Source: Campylobacter sp. | Lineage (GTDB): Bacteria; Campylobacterota; Campylobacteria; Campylobacterales; Campylobacteraceae | NCBI GenBank assembly: GCA_022775765.1 | Contig: JALFKC010000038.1 | Location: 1-33,310, forward strand | Direction of reading: 5' to 3' | DNA length: 33,310 nucleotides | In this document: piece after piece, positions 25,076-33,310 of the stretch | Position numbering within the stretch: position 1 is the first letter of the stretch | How the letters are laid out: every line of letters starts with the position of its first letter | Position numbers and translations under genes: made by a program | The notes under the pieces: model-generated | The model's database searches: none | What the model saw: only the letters and a program-made list of their open reading frames with translations | Told to the model about the DNA's origin: nothing

Positions 25076-26827
25076 ATGGTTTTAGAAGAAAATGACAAAC
25101 ATATACTAAAAACTCTTATAAAACAGGGCAAACTAGAAAAAGCTCAAGTTCCTGAAATCGCTGAAAAGATTGAGATAGGACTTACTTTGTCTGAGGTGCT
25201 TATAGGGGATAACTATATATCGCAAGAAGAGTATGCAGGGTTATTTTTTGAAGATTATAGACGTTCAAGGATAACCCTTGAAGAGCTAAATGAAAATTAT
25301 AATTTAGACAAAAAGGTCTTTTTGAGTGCATTTGCAAAATCAAATAAAATGCTCTATATGGATATTGATTCTGAGAAAGTTGATTATAGAATTTCAGAAA
25401 AACTCTCAGCCGTCCAACTCAAAAAATTAGGAGCTTTTCCAGTTAGAGAAGATGAAATTTCAGTTTATGTAGCTTTTAAAAATCCATTTGACCTTGAAGC
25501 TCAAGATAGAGTTCAAACTATGTTTAGCAAAAAATTGCTAAAAGTAGTTATGTCTGAAGAAGATCAGATAGAAAAATATCTTTTAAAGCTAGAACTTGCT
25601 GAAAGTATAAAAGATGTGGTTGCTGAGATTAGAAAAGAGCTTACCGCCACAAGCGGTGGAGACCAAAATGAAAACTCAGGTATTTTGCAACTAATTGAGA
25701 TTATAGTCAAACAGTCAATCGTCTCAAGGGGAAGTGATATTCATATTGAGCCAACAGAGACCAACTGCGTAGTTAGAACTAGAATTGATGGCATGCTAAC
25801 AGAGATGTTTATCTTTGATAGGGATATCTATCCACCACTTGTTTCAAGGCTGAAACTACTATCAAATATGGATATTTCAGAACGCAGAAAACCTCAAGAT
25901 GGTCGTTTTACACTTAAAGTTGTGGATAAAGAGTATGATTTTCGTATTTCAACTCTACCTATATTAAATGGCGAAAGTATCGTTATGAGAATTTTGGATA
26001 AATCAAAGATTCTTATTACTCTTGAAAAGCTTGGAATGCACCCAAAAAGCTTTGAGAGATTTACTAAAGCGATGAAAGCCCCATATGGTATTATTCTTGT
26101 AACTGGCCCAACAGGTAGTGGTAAAACTACAACGTTATATGCCGCACTCAACGATATAAAAAGTGTCGCAAGCAAGATTATCACGGTTGAAGACCCAGTT
26201 GAGTATCAGCTAAATATGATTCAACAAGTCCATGTTAATGAAAAAGCTGGCCTTACATTTGCCTCAGCACTTCGTTCTATCCTAAGGCAAGACCCTGATA
26301 TTATAATGATTGGTGAGATTAGAGATCAAGAAACGCTTCGTATCGCTATACAAGCTGCACTTACAGGACACCTTGTGTTTTCTACGCTTCACACAAACGA
26401 CGCAATAAGTGCGATACCAAGGATGTCAGATATGGGGATTGAGAGCTATTTAATAAGTGGATCTGTTATAGCGATAGAGGCTCAAAGGCTTGTTAGAAAG
26501 CTCTGTCCGCACTGCAAAACCGCTACTGTTTTACCTAAGCATTTGCTAGAACAAGTCAAAGATTATCTTCCATCAACTTATACATTTTACAAGGCAAATG
26601 GTTGTGAGTATTGTTCTGGGACTGGGTATTCTGGGCGTGAGATGATAAGTGAGATTTTAACTATTTCAGATCATCTTCAAAGTCTTATAGCTCAAGGAGC
26701 ACCAAAAGATGAGATGAAAAGAGTAGCTTATGAAGAGGGCTTTATAGATATGTTTCACGATGGGGTGCTAAGGGCTGCAAAAGGCGTAACTAGTATAGAA
26801 GAAATTTATAGGGTGGCTAAAGAATGA
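25076..26827 (+). CDS. ctsE: assembly ATPase CtsE (GspE/PilB/MshE family)
   Basis: CtsE is the hexameric cytoplasmic ATPase that drives pseudopilus assembly for DNA uptake. The 583 residues include an N-terminal MshEN/GspE_N-type region (about 1-150), the Asp-box region, Walker A GPTGSGKTTTLYAAL (about 344-358), Walker B IIMIGEIRDQETL, the His box (TGHLVFSTLHTNDA), and a tetracysteine zinc site (CPHC about 477, CEYC about 515). ATG 25076 is chosen over GTG 25070 because AAGG (25065-25068) lies 7 bases before it. The next gene ctsF overlaps the stop (ATGA). Confidence 0.95.
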   Translation: MVLEENDKHILKTLIKQGKLEKAQVPEIAEKIEIGLTLSEVLIGDNYISQEEYAGLFFEDYRRSRITLEELNENYNLDKKVFLSAFAKSNKMLYMDIDSEKVDYRISEKLSAVQLKKLGAFPVREDEISVYVAFKNPFDLEAQDRVQTMFSKKLLKVVMSEEDQIEKYLLKLELAESIKDVVAEIRKELTATSGGDQNENSGILQLIEIIVKQSIVSRGSDIHIEPTETNCVVRTRIDGMLTEMFIFDRDIYPPLVSRLKLLSNMDISERRKPQDGRFTLKVVDKEYDFRISTLPILNGESIVMRILDKSKILITLEKLGMHPKSFERFTKAMKAPYGIILVTGPTGSGKTTTLYAALNDIKSVASKIITVEDPVEYQLNMIQQVHVNEKAGLTFASALRSILRQDPDIIMIGEIRDQETLRIAIQAALTGHLVFSTLHTNDAISAIPRMSDMGIESYLISGSVIAIEAQRLVRKLCPHCKTATVLPKHLLEQVKDYLPSTYTFYKANGCEYCSGTGYSGREMISEILTISDHLQSLIAQGAPKDEMKRVAYEEGFIDMFHDGVLRAAKGVTSIEEIYRVAKE

Positions 26828-28062
26828 AAAAGATAGAAGTTGATTACAAAAACAAAAACCAAAAACAAAGAATATATCTTAAATCAAGCAGTAGATATAG
26901 CAGTAGAAGTTTGCAAAAAAAAGGTTCTTTTGTAAAAGCTCAAGAGACTCAAAATTTAACTCTAGGTGAGCAATTTAGCGACCTTGGAGTTAAAGTTAGT
27001 AGGCTTTTGGGTGTTGGTGATAAGGTTAAAATTCCAAATTTAGTGGCTTCCATAAGGCAACTTTCAGTTATGACAAATGCTGGAATTTCTATCCACGATA
27101 GTATCAAAGAGGTCGCAGCTTCAACTGAAGATAGGGTTTTAAAAGGTATCTTCTCGACTATGAATGACGACTTAAATGCTGGTTTAAGTTTAACCGAATC
27201 TACCAATAAATTTAGAAATCAATTAGGTGACCTTACTATCTCGATGATAAGCCTTGGTGAAAACACTGGTAATATGGCTGAATCTTTGCAAAAGCTCTCG
27301 GCTATGCTTCAAGAGGTTTGGGATAATCAGCAAAAGTTCAAAAAAGCTATGCGATATCCGATAGTAATTTTGGTTTGTTTGGCTATAGCTTTTACGATTT
27401 TGATGCTTTTTGTTGTACCACAATTTAGAGAAATTTTTGAAGAGTTGGGAGCAAATCTGCCTTTGCCGACCAAGATTTTACTTAATATAGAGTATGTGAT
27501 GAGTCATTATGGACTTTATGTTTTGGGTGCTTTGATTTTGGGAATTTACCTGCTTGTTAGAGCATATAAAAATAGTGATAGTTTTAAGATGGGTTTTGAT
27601 AAAGGAATACTTAAAGTTTATCTTTTTGGCAAGATTGTCTACTATTCAACTATGGCAAGATTTAACCTAATATTCACTGAACTTGTAAAAGCTGGCGTTC
27701 CTATAGCTGACGCATTAGATACTGCGATAATGATGGTTGGAAACACTGAGATTAAGTTTAAACTCTCAACTGTCAAGGCTTCTGTTGAACAAGGTGTGAG
27801 TATAACTGACGCACTTAAAAATACTGGACTTTATGAGAGTATGCTTATTCAGATGGTAAGTGCTGGTGAGCAAAGTGGTAGCTTAGATAAAATGCTTGGA
27901 AATGTAAGTGATTATTTTAAGATGAGATTTGATGAGATTATTGATAATATCTCAAGCTATATTGAGCCTATACTTTTGCTTTTTATGGCTGGTATGGTTT
28001 TACTTTTAGCACTTGGTATATTTATGCCTATGTGGGATTTAGGAAGTGCTGTTAAAAACTAA
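26824..28062 (+). CDS. ctsF: inner-membrane platform protein CtsF (GspF/PilC/MshG family)
   Basis: CtsF is the polytopic platform around which the pseudopilus is built, in contact with CtsE. The 412-residue protein has the two repeated GspF domains: the first around 75-195 (LVASIRQLSVMTNAGISIHD, MISLGENTGNMAESLQKLS), the second around 285-400 (FNLIFTELVKAGVPIADALD, MVSAGEQSGSLDKML). Three hydrophobic helices lie near 175-200, 220-245 and 380-405. The N-terminal 40 residues are unusually basic and Ser-rich. It is the last gene before a strong terminator, which closes the operon. Confidence 0.95.
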   Translation: MKKIEVDYKNKNQKQRIYLKSSSRYSSRSLQKKGSFVKAQETQNLTLGEQFSDLGVKVSRLLGVGDKVKIPNLVASIRQLSVMTNAGISIHDSIKEVAASTEDRVLKGIFSTMNDDLNAGLSLTESTNKFRNQLGDLTISMISLGENTGNMAESLQKLSAMLQEVWDNQQKFKKAMRYPIVILVCLAIAFTILMLFVVPQFREIFEELGANLPLPTKILLNIEYVMSHYGLYVLGALILGIYLLVRAYKNSDSFKMGFDKGILKVYLFGKIVYYSTMARFNLIFTELVKAGVPIADALDTAIMMVGNTEIKFKLSTVKASVEQGVSITDALKNTGLYESMLIQMVSAGEQSGSLDKMLGNVSDYFKMRFDEIIDNISSYIEPILLLFMAGMVLLLALGIFMPMWDLGSAVKN

Positions 28063-28063
28063 A

Positions 28064-28095
28064 AAATGGGGTAGTATTCACCCCATTTATTTTTT
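28064..28095 (+). terminator. intrinsic terminator of the cts operon
   Basis: A perfect 9-bp stem (AAATGGGGT at 28064-28072, ACCCCATTT at 28080-28088) with a 7-base loop is followed by ATTTTTTAT. It is the best intrinsic terminator in the window and begins 2 bases after the ctsF stop. Confidence 0.92.
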
Positions 28096-28109
28096 ATCTG
28101 TGTAAATTT

Positions 28110-28118
28110 TGGTATAAT
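28110..28118 (+). promoter_or_regulatory. extended -10 promoter of ftsK-ftsW-murG
   Basis: TGG followed by TATAAT (28113-28118) is an extended -10 element without a clear -35 box, as is common in Campylobacter. The transcript would start near 28125, giving a very short leader before the AAGGA at 28131-28135. Confidence 0.7.
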
Positions 28119-28141
28119 TTCATTTTTTATAAGGATGCAAC

Positions 28142-30382
28142 ATTTTAAAAATTTTTATATATATATTAGTCGCTGCTCTGTTTGTATTTTTAGGAATTTC
28201 AACAATTTCATTAAACTATGATATGGTTGGAAGTGTTGGAAAACTAATAGGTGGTATAAATTTATCACTTTTTGGATATATTGCCTATATTTATCCGTTT
28301 TTAGGACTTTTTTTACTCTATCTATCATATAAAAATTTTGCTAAATTTAATATCAGAGTTGCTGAAATTTTACTCGGTGGAATTTTAACATTTTTTGCTA
28401 TTTTGATAATTCAAGCTTTTATATTTGGGGTAAATGGCGGATATATTGGAACTTATATCATTTTAGGGCTTAAAGATTTTATAGGAAATGCTGGAATTTT
28501 AGTTTTTGTATGTGTGCTTTTTTCACTTGCGTTCGTGCTACTATTTGAGAATAAATTTGCTCTTTTTGTATCAAAATTAAATTTCTTAAATAAAAAAGAT
28601 GATCAAACTATTGAGAGTGAATTTGAAGATATCAAACAAAATTTAGGCGAAAATCCTCAAAATTTGGATGAAATTCAAACTCTAAATTTGCAAAATGATA
28701 AAAATTCTCAAAATTTAGACGAAGAAAAACTTGACGAACCAGCCAAAATCATCACCACTAAGCCTGCAAAATTAGCCAAAATTATCACTGATAGTAGTTT
28801 GGATGATAACTTAGAGTTTAATGAACAAGACGATATAAAAAATGAAATCAAAGATGAGATTAAAAATGATGATATAGTAAAGCCTGATGAATTAAACAGA
28901 GTTGAACATTTAAAAGAGGTGGCTGAGAACAAAAAGCTTCTTGAAGCACTTGACAAAGGTGAGGTGCCAAAGGTTAAAGACTTTATTTTGCCACCTCTTA
29001 AATTTCTAGCCGATCCGCCCAAACAGAAAAAAAGTGTTGATGAGGGTGAAATAGACAAAAAAATTTATGATCTCTTAGAAAAACTTAGAATGTTTAAGAT
29101 AAATGGCGATGTGGTTAGAACATATTCAGGTCCGGTTGTAACTACTTTTGAGTTTAGGCCAGCAGCCGATGTTAAAGTCTCAAAAATCCTAAATCTTCAA
29201 GATGATTTGGCGATGGCACTTAGGGCTAAAACTATAAGAATCCAAGCCCCAATTCCTGGAAAAGATGTCGTTGGAATTGAAATTCCTAATCAAAACATTG
29301 AGACAATTTATCTAAAAGAGATCCTAGATAGTGAGATTTACAAAAACGCCTCAAGCCCATTAACTCTAGCTTTAGGCAAAGATATTGTAGGCCAGCCTTT
29401 TGTTACTGATCTCAAAAAACTTCCACACCTTCTCATTGCTGGAACTACAGGAAGTGGCAAAAGTGTTGGGATAAATGCTATGCTTCTAAGCCTTTTGTAT
29501 AGAAACTCACCAAAAACCCTAAGGCTAATAATGATAGATCCAAAAATGCTTGAGTTTAGTATTTACAATGACATCCCGCACCTTCTAACGCCCGTCATCA
29601 CTGAGCCAAAGCAAGCAGTTACCGCTCTTTCAAATTTAGTAGCTGAGATGGTAAAACGCTATAAAATGATGTCTGAAATCCAAACCAAAAATATAGAAAA
29701 TTACAATGAAAAAATAGTCAAAGAGGGCGGTGAAGAGTTTCCTTATATAGTGGTGATAATTGACGAGCTTGCGGATTTAATGATGACAAGTGGAAAAGAT
29801 GTTGAGTTTTATATCAATAGATTAGCACAAATGTCAAGAGCGAGTGGAATTCACCTCATTATCGCTACTCAACGCCCGAGCGTAGATGTTGTCACAGGGT
29901 TAATCAAGTCAAATTTGCCATCTCGTATAAGCTTTAGAGTGGGGCAAAAAATAGATAGCAAGGTTATCCTTGATCAAATGGGTGCAGACGCACTTCTTGG
30001 TAGGGGTGATATGCTATTTACCCCCCCAGGAAGCTCTGGGCTTATTAGACTTCACGCACCATTTATGACCGAAAGCGAGATTATAAAAGTGGTAGATCAT
30101 CTAAAAGCACAACAAACTGTAGAATACGACCCAAGCTTTTTAAGAGAAGAAGGCGATAGTAGTGAGATGAACAACACAACTATAACGCCAGATGGGATAG
30201 AGCTTGATGAGCTCTATGAAGAAGCTAAAGAGATAGTTTTGAGTGAAGAAAAAACTTCCATTAGCTATATCCAAAGACGCCTAAAAATCGGCTACAATAG
30301 AGCAGCTAGTATAATGGAGCAGCTAGAGCAGATGGGGGTTTTATCGCCTATCAATGCAAAAGGACAAAGAGAAATTTTATAG
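28142..30382 (+). CDS. ftsK: DNA translocase FtsK
   Basis: FtsK is the septal DNA pump that clears chromosome ends into daughter cells and activates dimer resolution. It has N-terminal membrane helices, an acidic/Asn-Gln-rich linker (about 140-290), the RecA-like motor with Walker A GTTGSGKSVG (about 434), Walker B YIVVIIDELADLMM, and the C-terminal winged-helix gamma domain (TSISYIQRRLKIGYNRAASI). The first ATG in frame is 28223, but codons upstream encode an obvious first helix (KIFIYILVAALFVFLGISTI). The frame is open only back to a TAA at 28130-28132 and holds no ATG, GTG or TTG. I place the start at ATT 28142, 6 bases after AAGGA. ATG 28135 is in another frame. Confidence 0.88.
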   Translation: MLKIFIYILVAALFVFLGISTISLNYDMVGSVGKLIGGINLSLFGYIAYIYPFLGLFLLYLSYKNFAKFNIRVAEILLGGILTFFAILIIQAFIFGVNGGYIGTYIILGLKDFIGNAGILVFVCVLFSLAFVLLFENKFALFVSKLNFLNKKDDQTIESEFEDIKQNLGENPQNLDEIQTLNLQNDKNSQNLDEEKLDEPAKIITTKPAKLAKIITDSSLDDNLEFNEQDDIKNEIKDEIKNDDIVKPDELNRVEHLKEVAENKKLLEALDKGEVPKVKDFILPPLKFLADPPKQKKSVDEGEIDKKIYDLLEKLRMFKINGDVVRTYSGPVVTTFEFRPAADVKVSKILNLQDDLAMALRAKTIRIQAPIPGKDVVGIEIPNQNIETIYLKEILDSEIYKNASSPLTLALGKDIVGQPFVTDLKKLPHLLIAGTTGSGKSVGINAMLLSLLYRNSPKTLRLIMIDPKMLEFSIYNDIPHLLTPVITEPKQAVTALSNLVAEMVKRYKMMSEIQTKNIENYNEKIVKEGGEEFPYIVVIIDELADLMMTSGKDVEFYINRLAQMSRASGIHLIIATQRPSVDVVTGLIKSNLPSRISFRVGQKIDSKVILDQMGADALLGRGDMLFTPPGSSGLIRLHAPFMTESEIIKVVDHLKAQQTVEYDPSFLREEGDSSEMNNTTITPDGIELDELYEEAKEIVLSEEKTSISYIQRRLKIGYNRAASIMEQLEQMGVLSPINAKGQREIL

Positions 30383-30403
30383 TTATGATTTTAGAGGGTA
30401 AAT

Positions 30404-31573
30404 TTGAGAGCAGATAGGAAGCTATTTTTTATAACCGTAATTTTAATAAGCGTTGGAATTGTTTTTTCTCTGTCGCTTTCGGTGTTTGATGCACTCAAAT
30501 ATGACTATGATAAGCTTCATTTTTTCAAAAGGCAGTTTGTGGTCGGTATGTTTGGAGTGCTTTTGATATGGTGTATGTCGCACCTAAAAAGCCAATTGCA
30601 AATTTCGATTTTATGTTTTAGTGCGCTTATTATCACGACTATTTTGATTTTTGCTATGCCTTTTATGCCCGCTTCAATGGTGACTGAGGTTAATGGAGCG
30701 AATCGCTGGATAAGGCTTCCTGGATTTTCATTTTCGCCAATAGAGTTTTTTAAGATAGGATTTATATATTTTTTGGCGTGGAGTTTTACAAGAAGGATCG
30801 GGGATCAAACAGCCACTCTAAAACAGCAATTAAAAGCAAATTTTCCATATTCGTTGCTTTTTTTAATTGTAATTTTTATAATTGCTACACTTCAAAACGA
30901 CATAGGGCAGGTTGTTGTGCTTGTAGGCGTGCTTTTGATGATGATTTTGTTAGCTGGAATTAGCTTTCGTTTGGTGCTGTTTTTTGCTATACCAATGAGT
31001 TTTTTTCTTGTAATTTTTTTGGCAACTAGCGAACATAGGATTAGGAGAATTCAATCGTGGTGGGCTGGTGGAGCTAGCGAGATATTTTCTAGAGTTTTAC
31101 CAGCTGGTCTGGCTAATAAACTAAAAGTAGAAGATGTGGAAGCACCATACCAAGTAGGGCATTCACTCAATGCTATTAATAATGGTGGCCTTTTTGGTGA
31201 AGGGCTTGGAGAGGGAATGTTTAAACTAGGCTTTTTAAGCGAAGTTCATACCGATTTTGTGCTCTCTGGTATAACTGAAGAGATAGGATTTGTGGGGCTT
31301 GGCGTGATAGTTTTTTGTTTTTACTATTTTTTAAAAAGAGTCTTTGCTATAGCTGCAAATTCAACCAACAAAGTGTATTTTCTGTTTTGTGGTGGGTTAG
31401 GATTTATGTTTTTGTTTTCGTTTTTGATAAACTCATTTGGAACTGTCTCTATCACGCCAGTTAAGGGGCTTGCTGTGCCATTTATAAGCTATGGTGGGAC
31501 CCATTTGATGGCAGCTTGTTTTGGGGTAGGGGCGATACTTATGATGTCCAAATTTTCAAATTATAAAGGATAA
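30404..31573 (+). CDS. ftsW: SEDS-family peptidoglycan glycosyltransferase FtsW
   Basis: FtsW polymerises lipid II at the septum together with its class B penicillin-binding protein. The 389-residue protein has about ten membrane helices and the SEDS hallmarks: NGANRWI...FSPIEFFKIGFI, LQNDIGQVVVL, the conserved loop IRRIQSWW and GHSLNAINNGGLFGEGLGEG, and the C-terminal PVKGLAVPFISYGGTHLMA. FtsW rather than RodA is preferred because ftsK precedes and murG follows. The start is TTG 30404, with AGAGGG 5 bases upstream; no in-frame ATG is suitable. It lies 21 bases after ftsK. Confidence 0.9.
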   Translation: MRADRKLFFITVILISVGIVFSLSLSVFDALKYDYDKLHFFKRQFVVGMFGVLLIWCMSHLKSQLQISILCFSALIITTILIFAMPFMPASMVTEVNGANRWIRLPGFSFSPIEFFKIGFIYFLAWSFTRRIGDQTATLKQQLKANFPYSLLFLIVIFIIATLQNDIGQVVVLVGVLLMMILLAGISFRLVLFFAIPMSFFLVIFLATSEHRIRRIQSWWAGGASEIFSRVLPAGLANKLKVEDVEAPYQVGHSLNAINNGGLFGEGLGEGMFKLGFLSEVHTDFVLSGITEEIGFVGLGVIVFCFYYFLKRVFAIAANSTNKVYFLFCGGLGFMFLFSFLINSFGTVSITPVKGLAVPFISYGGTHLMAACFGVGAILMMSKFSNYKG

Positions 31574-31575
31574 GC

Positions 31576-32589
31576 TTGCGTATAATCATCACAGGTGGCG
31601 GCACTGGGGGGCATTTAATAATCGCTAAAGTTTTTGCTAAGATTCTTAAAAATAGCGGTGCTAAGGTCGCATTTATCGGCTCAACCAATGGTCAAGATAG
31701 AGCGTGGTTTGAAAAAAGTGAGCTTTTTGATGAGAGATATTTTTTGCAAAGTGGTGGGGTGGTTAATAAAAGTGGCATTGCTAAAATTTATGCACTTTTA
31801 AATATCTTTAAGCTTAGCCTAAAATGCACTGGGATTTTTAAAAGCTTCAAGCCTGATGTGGTAATTAGCGTTGGTGGATACAGTGCCTCTCCCGCGTCAT
31901 TTGCTGCGATTTTAACTAGAGTGCCACTTTTTATTCACGAACAAAATGCACTCACTGGCAAGTTAAACCGCCTAATTAAGCCATTTGCCAAAGGATTTTA
32001 TAGCTCATATGAGGAGCTAAAATTTAGCTATCCTGTGGATGAGAAATTTTTTGATTTGGCTAGGGATAGAAGTGAGCTTAAAACTGTGATATTTTTGGGT
32101 GGATCACAAGGGGCGAGTTTTATAAACTCACTAGCTATCTCTTTGGTGCCAATGCTTACAAAAGATGGTATAAATATCATTCATCAGTGTGGCAAAAAAG
32201 AGTTTGAAAGCTTGCGAGAAATTTATCAAAAACTAGGAATTAGCGTAGATCTGTTTGCTTTTAGTGATGAAATTTACACTAAAATCGCCAAGGCTGATAT
32301 CTGCGTGGCTAGAAGTGGAGCGAGTTCGCTTTGGGAGCTTGTAGCAAACCGCTTGCCAGCTATTTTCATCCCATATCCATATGCGGCAAATAATCATCAA
32401 TTTTTAAATGCTAAGTTTTTGGCTGGGGAAAATTTAGCCAAAATTTGCCCTCAAAACGAAGCGAGTGCTGATAAAATTTACACTCTTATCAAAGAGTATG
32501 ATATCAAATCTACTAGCAAAGTTTTAAAAGGCCAAATCTCAAAAGATGGTGCAAATTTAATAATCAAAGATATCCTATCAAAGATCTAA
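31576..32589 (+). CDS. murG: UDP-GlcNAc:lipid I N-acetylglucosaminyltransferase MurG
   Basis: MurG adds GlcNAc to lipid I on the cytoplasmic face of the inner membrane, making lipid II for FtsW. The 337-residue GT-B enzyme starts with the glycine loop TGGGTGGHL, followed by SVGGYSASPASFAA, HEQNALTGKLNRL, FLGGSQGASFIN (second G-loop), and the donor-site segment ARSGASSLWEL with FIPYPYAANNHQ. The start is TTG 31576, 2 bases after the ftsW stop with AAAGGA 5 bases upstream, so ftsW and murG are translationally coupled. Confidence 0.95.
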   Translation: MRIIITGGGTGGHLIIAKVFAKILKNSGAKVAFIGSTNGQDRAWFEKSELFDERYFLQSGGVVNKSGIAKIYALLNIFKLSLKCTGIFKSFKPDVVISVGGYSASPASFAAILTRVPLFIHEQNALTGKLNRLIKPFAKGFYSSYEELKFSYPVDEKFFDLARDRSELKTVIFLGGSQGASFINSLAISLVPMLTKDGINIIHQCGKKEFESLREIYQKLGISVDLFAFSDEIYTKIAKADICVARSGASSLWELVANRLPAIFIPYPYAANNHQFLNAKFLAGENLAKICPQNEASADKIYTLIKEYDIKSTSKVLKGQISKDGANLIIKDILSKI

Positions 32590-32627
32590 TCCTAGCAGTG
32601 TTTGGTTGATTTATAATCGTAGATTAT

Positions 32628-33310
32628 TTAAAAATTATATAAATTTAGCTCTTTGATTTTTTTAAAAAATTCATTTTTGTTAGTTTCTAGCTCTAATTTT
32701 CTATTTATAGAGATATTTACAAACTCACTCTCTTTTTCAATACCTATAAATTTTCTACCTAGTAAATTTGCAGCGATTCCAGTGGTTGAACTGCCACTGA
32801 ATGGGTCACAAATTATAGAGTTTTTATCACTCGTCATTGCAATTAGTCTGACTAATAATTTTAGTGGTTTTTGAGTAGGGTGTTTGCCTTGTGTTTTTTC
32901 CCAAGGGGCGATGGCTGGAAATAGCCACACATCTTTCATCTGTTTATTGCCATTTATCTTTTTCATTAAGTCATAGTTAAAAATATGTTTGTGTTTTTCA
33001 CTCTTTCTAGCCCAGATGATCTGTTCGGTGCTGTGAGTCAGATATCTACAGCTGAAATTTGGCGGTGGATTTGTCTTTTGCCAAGTGATGATATTTAAGA
33101 TTTTATAGTTAAGTTTTTGTAGAGCTTTGCCGATTGAAAAGATGTTATGATATGTTCCGCTAACCATAATACTCCCATTGTCAGTTAGACTATTTTTGGC
33201 AATTTCTAGCCACTCTAAATTAAACTTATCTATCTCATCATCACCAAAACTTTTGTCCCATTTGCCTTTATTTACACTTACAATTCTACCACTTTGGATA
33301 CTAAGTCCAT
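32628..33310 (-). CDS. beta-class DNA methyltransferase, C-terminal part (partial at right edge)
   Basis: The frame is open from the window edge to TAA at 32628-32630, giving about 227 residues; the true start lies outside. ATG 33167 is internal, since family-like sequence (SLTDNGSIMVSGTYHN) runs through it. After the target-recognition region come the basic NPPPNFSCRYLTHSTE block, GKHPTQKPLKLL, and the SAM-binding motif I (CDPFSGSSTTGIAA) near the C-terminus. Motif I after motif IV is the beta arrangement of N6-adenine or N4-cytosine methyltransferases (M.HinfI/DpnA/CcrM type). The catalytic DPPY motif must lie just beyond the edge. Specificity cannot be read from the sequence, and no restriction gene is visible, so it may be solitary or part of a restriction-modification pair to the right. 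Confidence 0.9.
   Translation of the reverse strand, partial: GLSIQSGRIVSVNKGKWDKSFGDDEIDKFNLEWLEIAKNSLTDNGSIMVSGTYHNIFSIGKALQKLNYKILNIITWQKTNPPPNFSCRYLTHSTEQIIWARKSEKHKHIFNYDLMKKINGNKQMKDVWLFPAIAPWEKTQGKHPTQKPLKLLVRLIAMTSDKNSIICDPFSGSSTTGIAANLLGRKFIGIEKESEFVNISINRKLELETNKNEFFKKIKELNLYNF

Noticed and set aside
30778-30963. Plus-strand 61-residue frame within ftsW
   Set aside because: Wholly inside ftsW in another frame, with no start signals.
31576-31640. MurG glycine loop without the common Pro after GGTGGH
   Set aside because: Campylobacter MurG proteins commonly differ here; other motifs are intact.
1-33310. CRISPR arrays, tRNA/rRNA genes, insertion sequences, prophage
   Set aside because: No regularly spaced direct repeats, cloverleaf-like segments, transposase motifs or terminal inverted repeats were seen on either strand.

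Overview
The window is AT-rich chromosomal DNA (roughly one third G+C by eye) of a Campylobacter. Family-specific neighbourhoods support this: hrcA-grpE-dnaK without dnaJ; ppk2 / dsbD / abgA-like amidohydrolase together; S4-protein-tsaE-lptB divergent from argG-rplI-hslV-hslU-era; and a transformation (cts) locus. The fetus/hyointestinalis/lanienae side of the genus is my guess, because the gene neighbours differ from what I recall of C. jejuni. No tRNA, rRNA, CRISPR array or insertion sequence was seen.

Layout, left to right. (1) 1-487: the end of a DHH/DHHA1 phosphoesterase and a small acidic ORF. (2) 656-3996: the heat-shock operon hrcA-grpE-dnaK, behind a near-consensus promoter and a CIRCE-like HrcA operator. 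(3) 4032-5353, minus strand: a small MliC-like lipoprotein and polyphosphate kinase 2. (4) 5470-8615: dsbD and an AbgA-like M20 amidohydrolase. (5) 8655-12406: decayed accessory DNA on the minus strand, holding a ruined trimeric autotransporter adhesin (YadA type) and a frameshifted Sel1/Hcp-type repeat protein. (6) 12613-13970, minus strand: lptB, tsaE and an RqcP/Hsp15-like S4 protein. (7) 14089-18514: argG, rplI, hslV, hslU, era, tightly packed. (8) 18590-28062: nine mostly overlapping genes for a type IV pilus/type II secretion-like DNA-uptake machine, ending at a strong terminator. (9) 28142-32589: ftsK, ftsW, murG (division and peptidoglycan synthesis). (10) 32628 to the right edge, minus strand: the C-terminal part of a beta-class DNA methyltransferase.

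The most distinctive part is the transformation operon. Its order (PilM/N fusion, PilO-like, PilP-like, secretin, ExeA/MshM-like ATPase, TPR membrane protein, unknown periplasmic protein, GspE-like ATPase, GspF-like platform) follows the mshI-J-K-L-M-N-E-G order of the MSHA pilus locus. One uncharacterised secreted protein is added, and there are no pilin genes. Other points for a second look are an ftsK whose first membrane helix has no ATG/GTG/TTG start, a Shine-Dalgarno held in a hairpin loop at the head of the cts operon, a degenerate CIRCE overlapping the hrcA ribosome-binding region, and a high local density of RAATTY words near a transformation locus and a methyltransferase.
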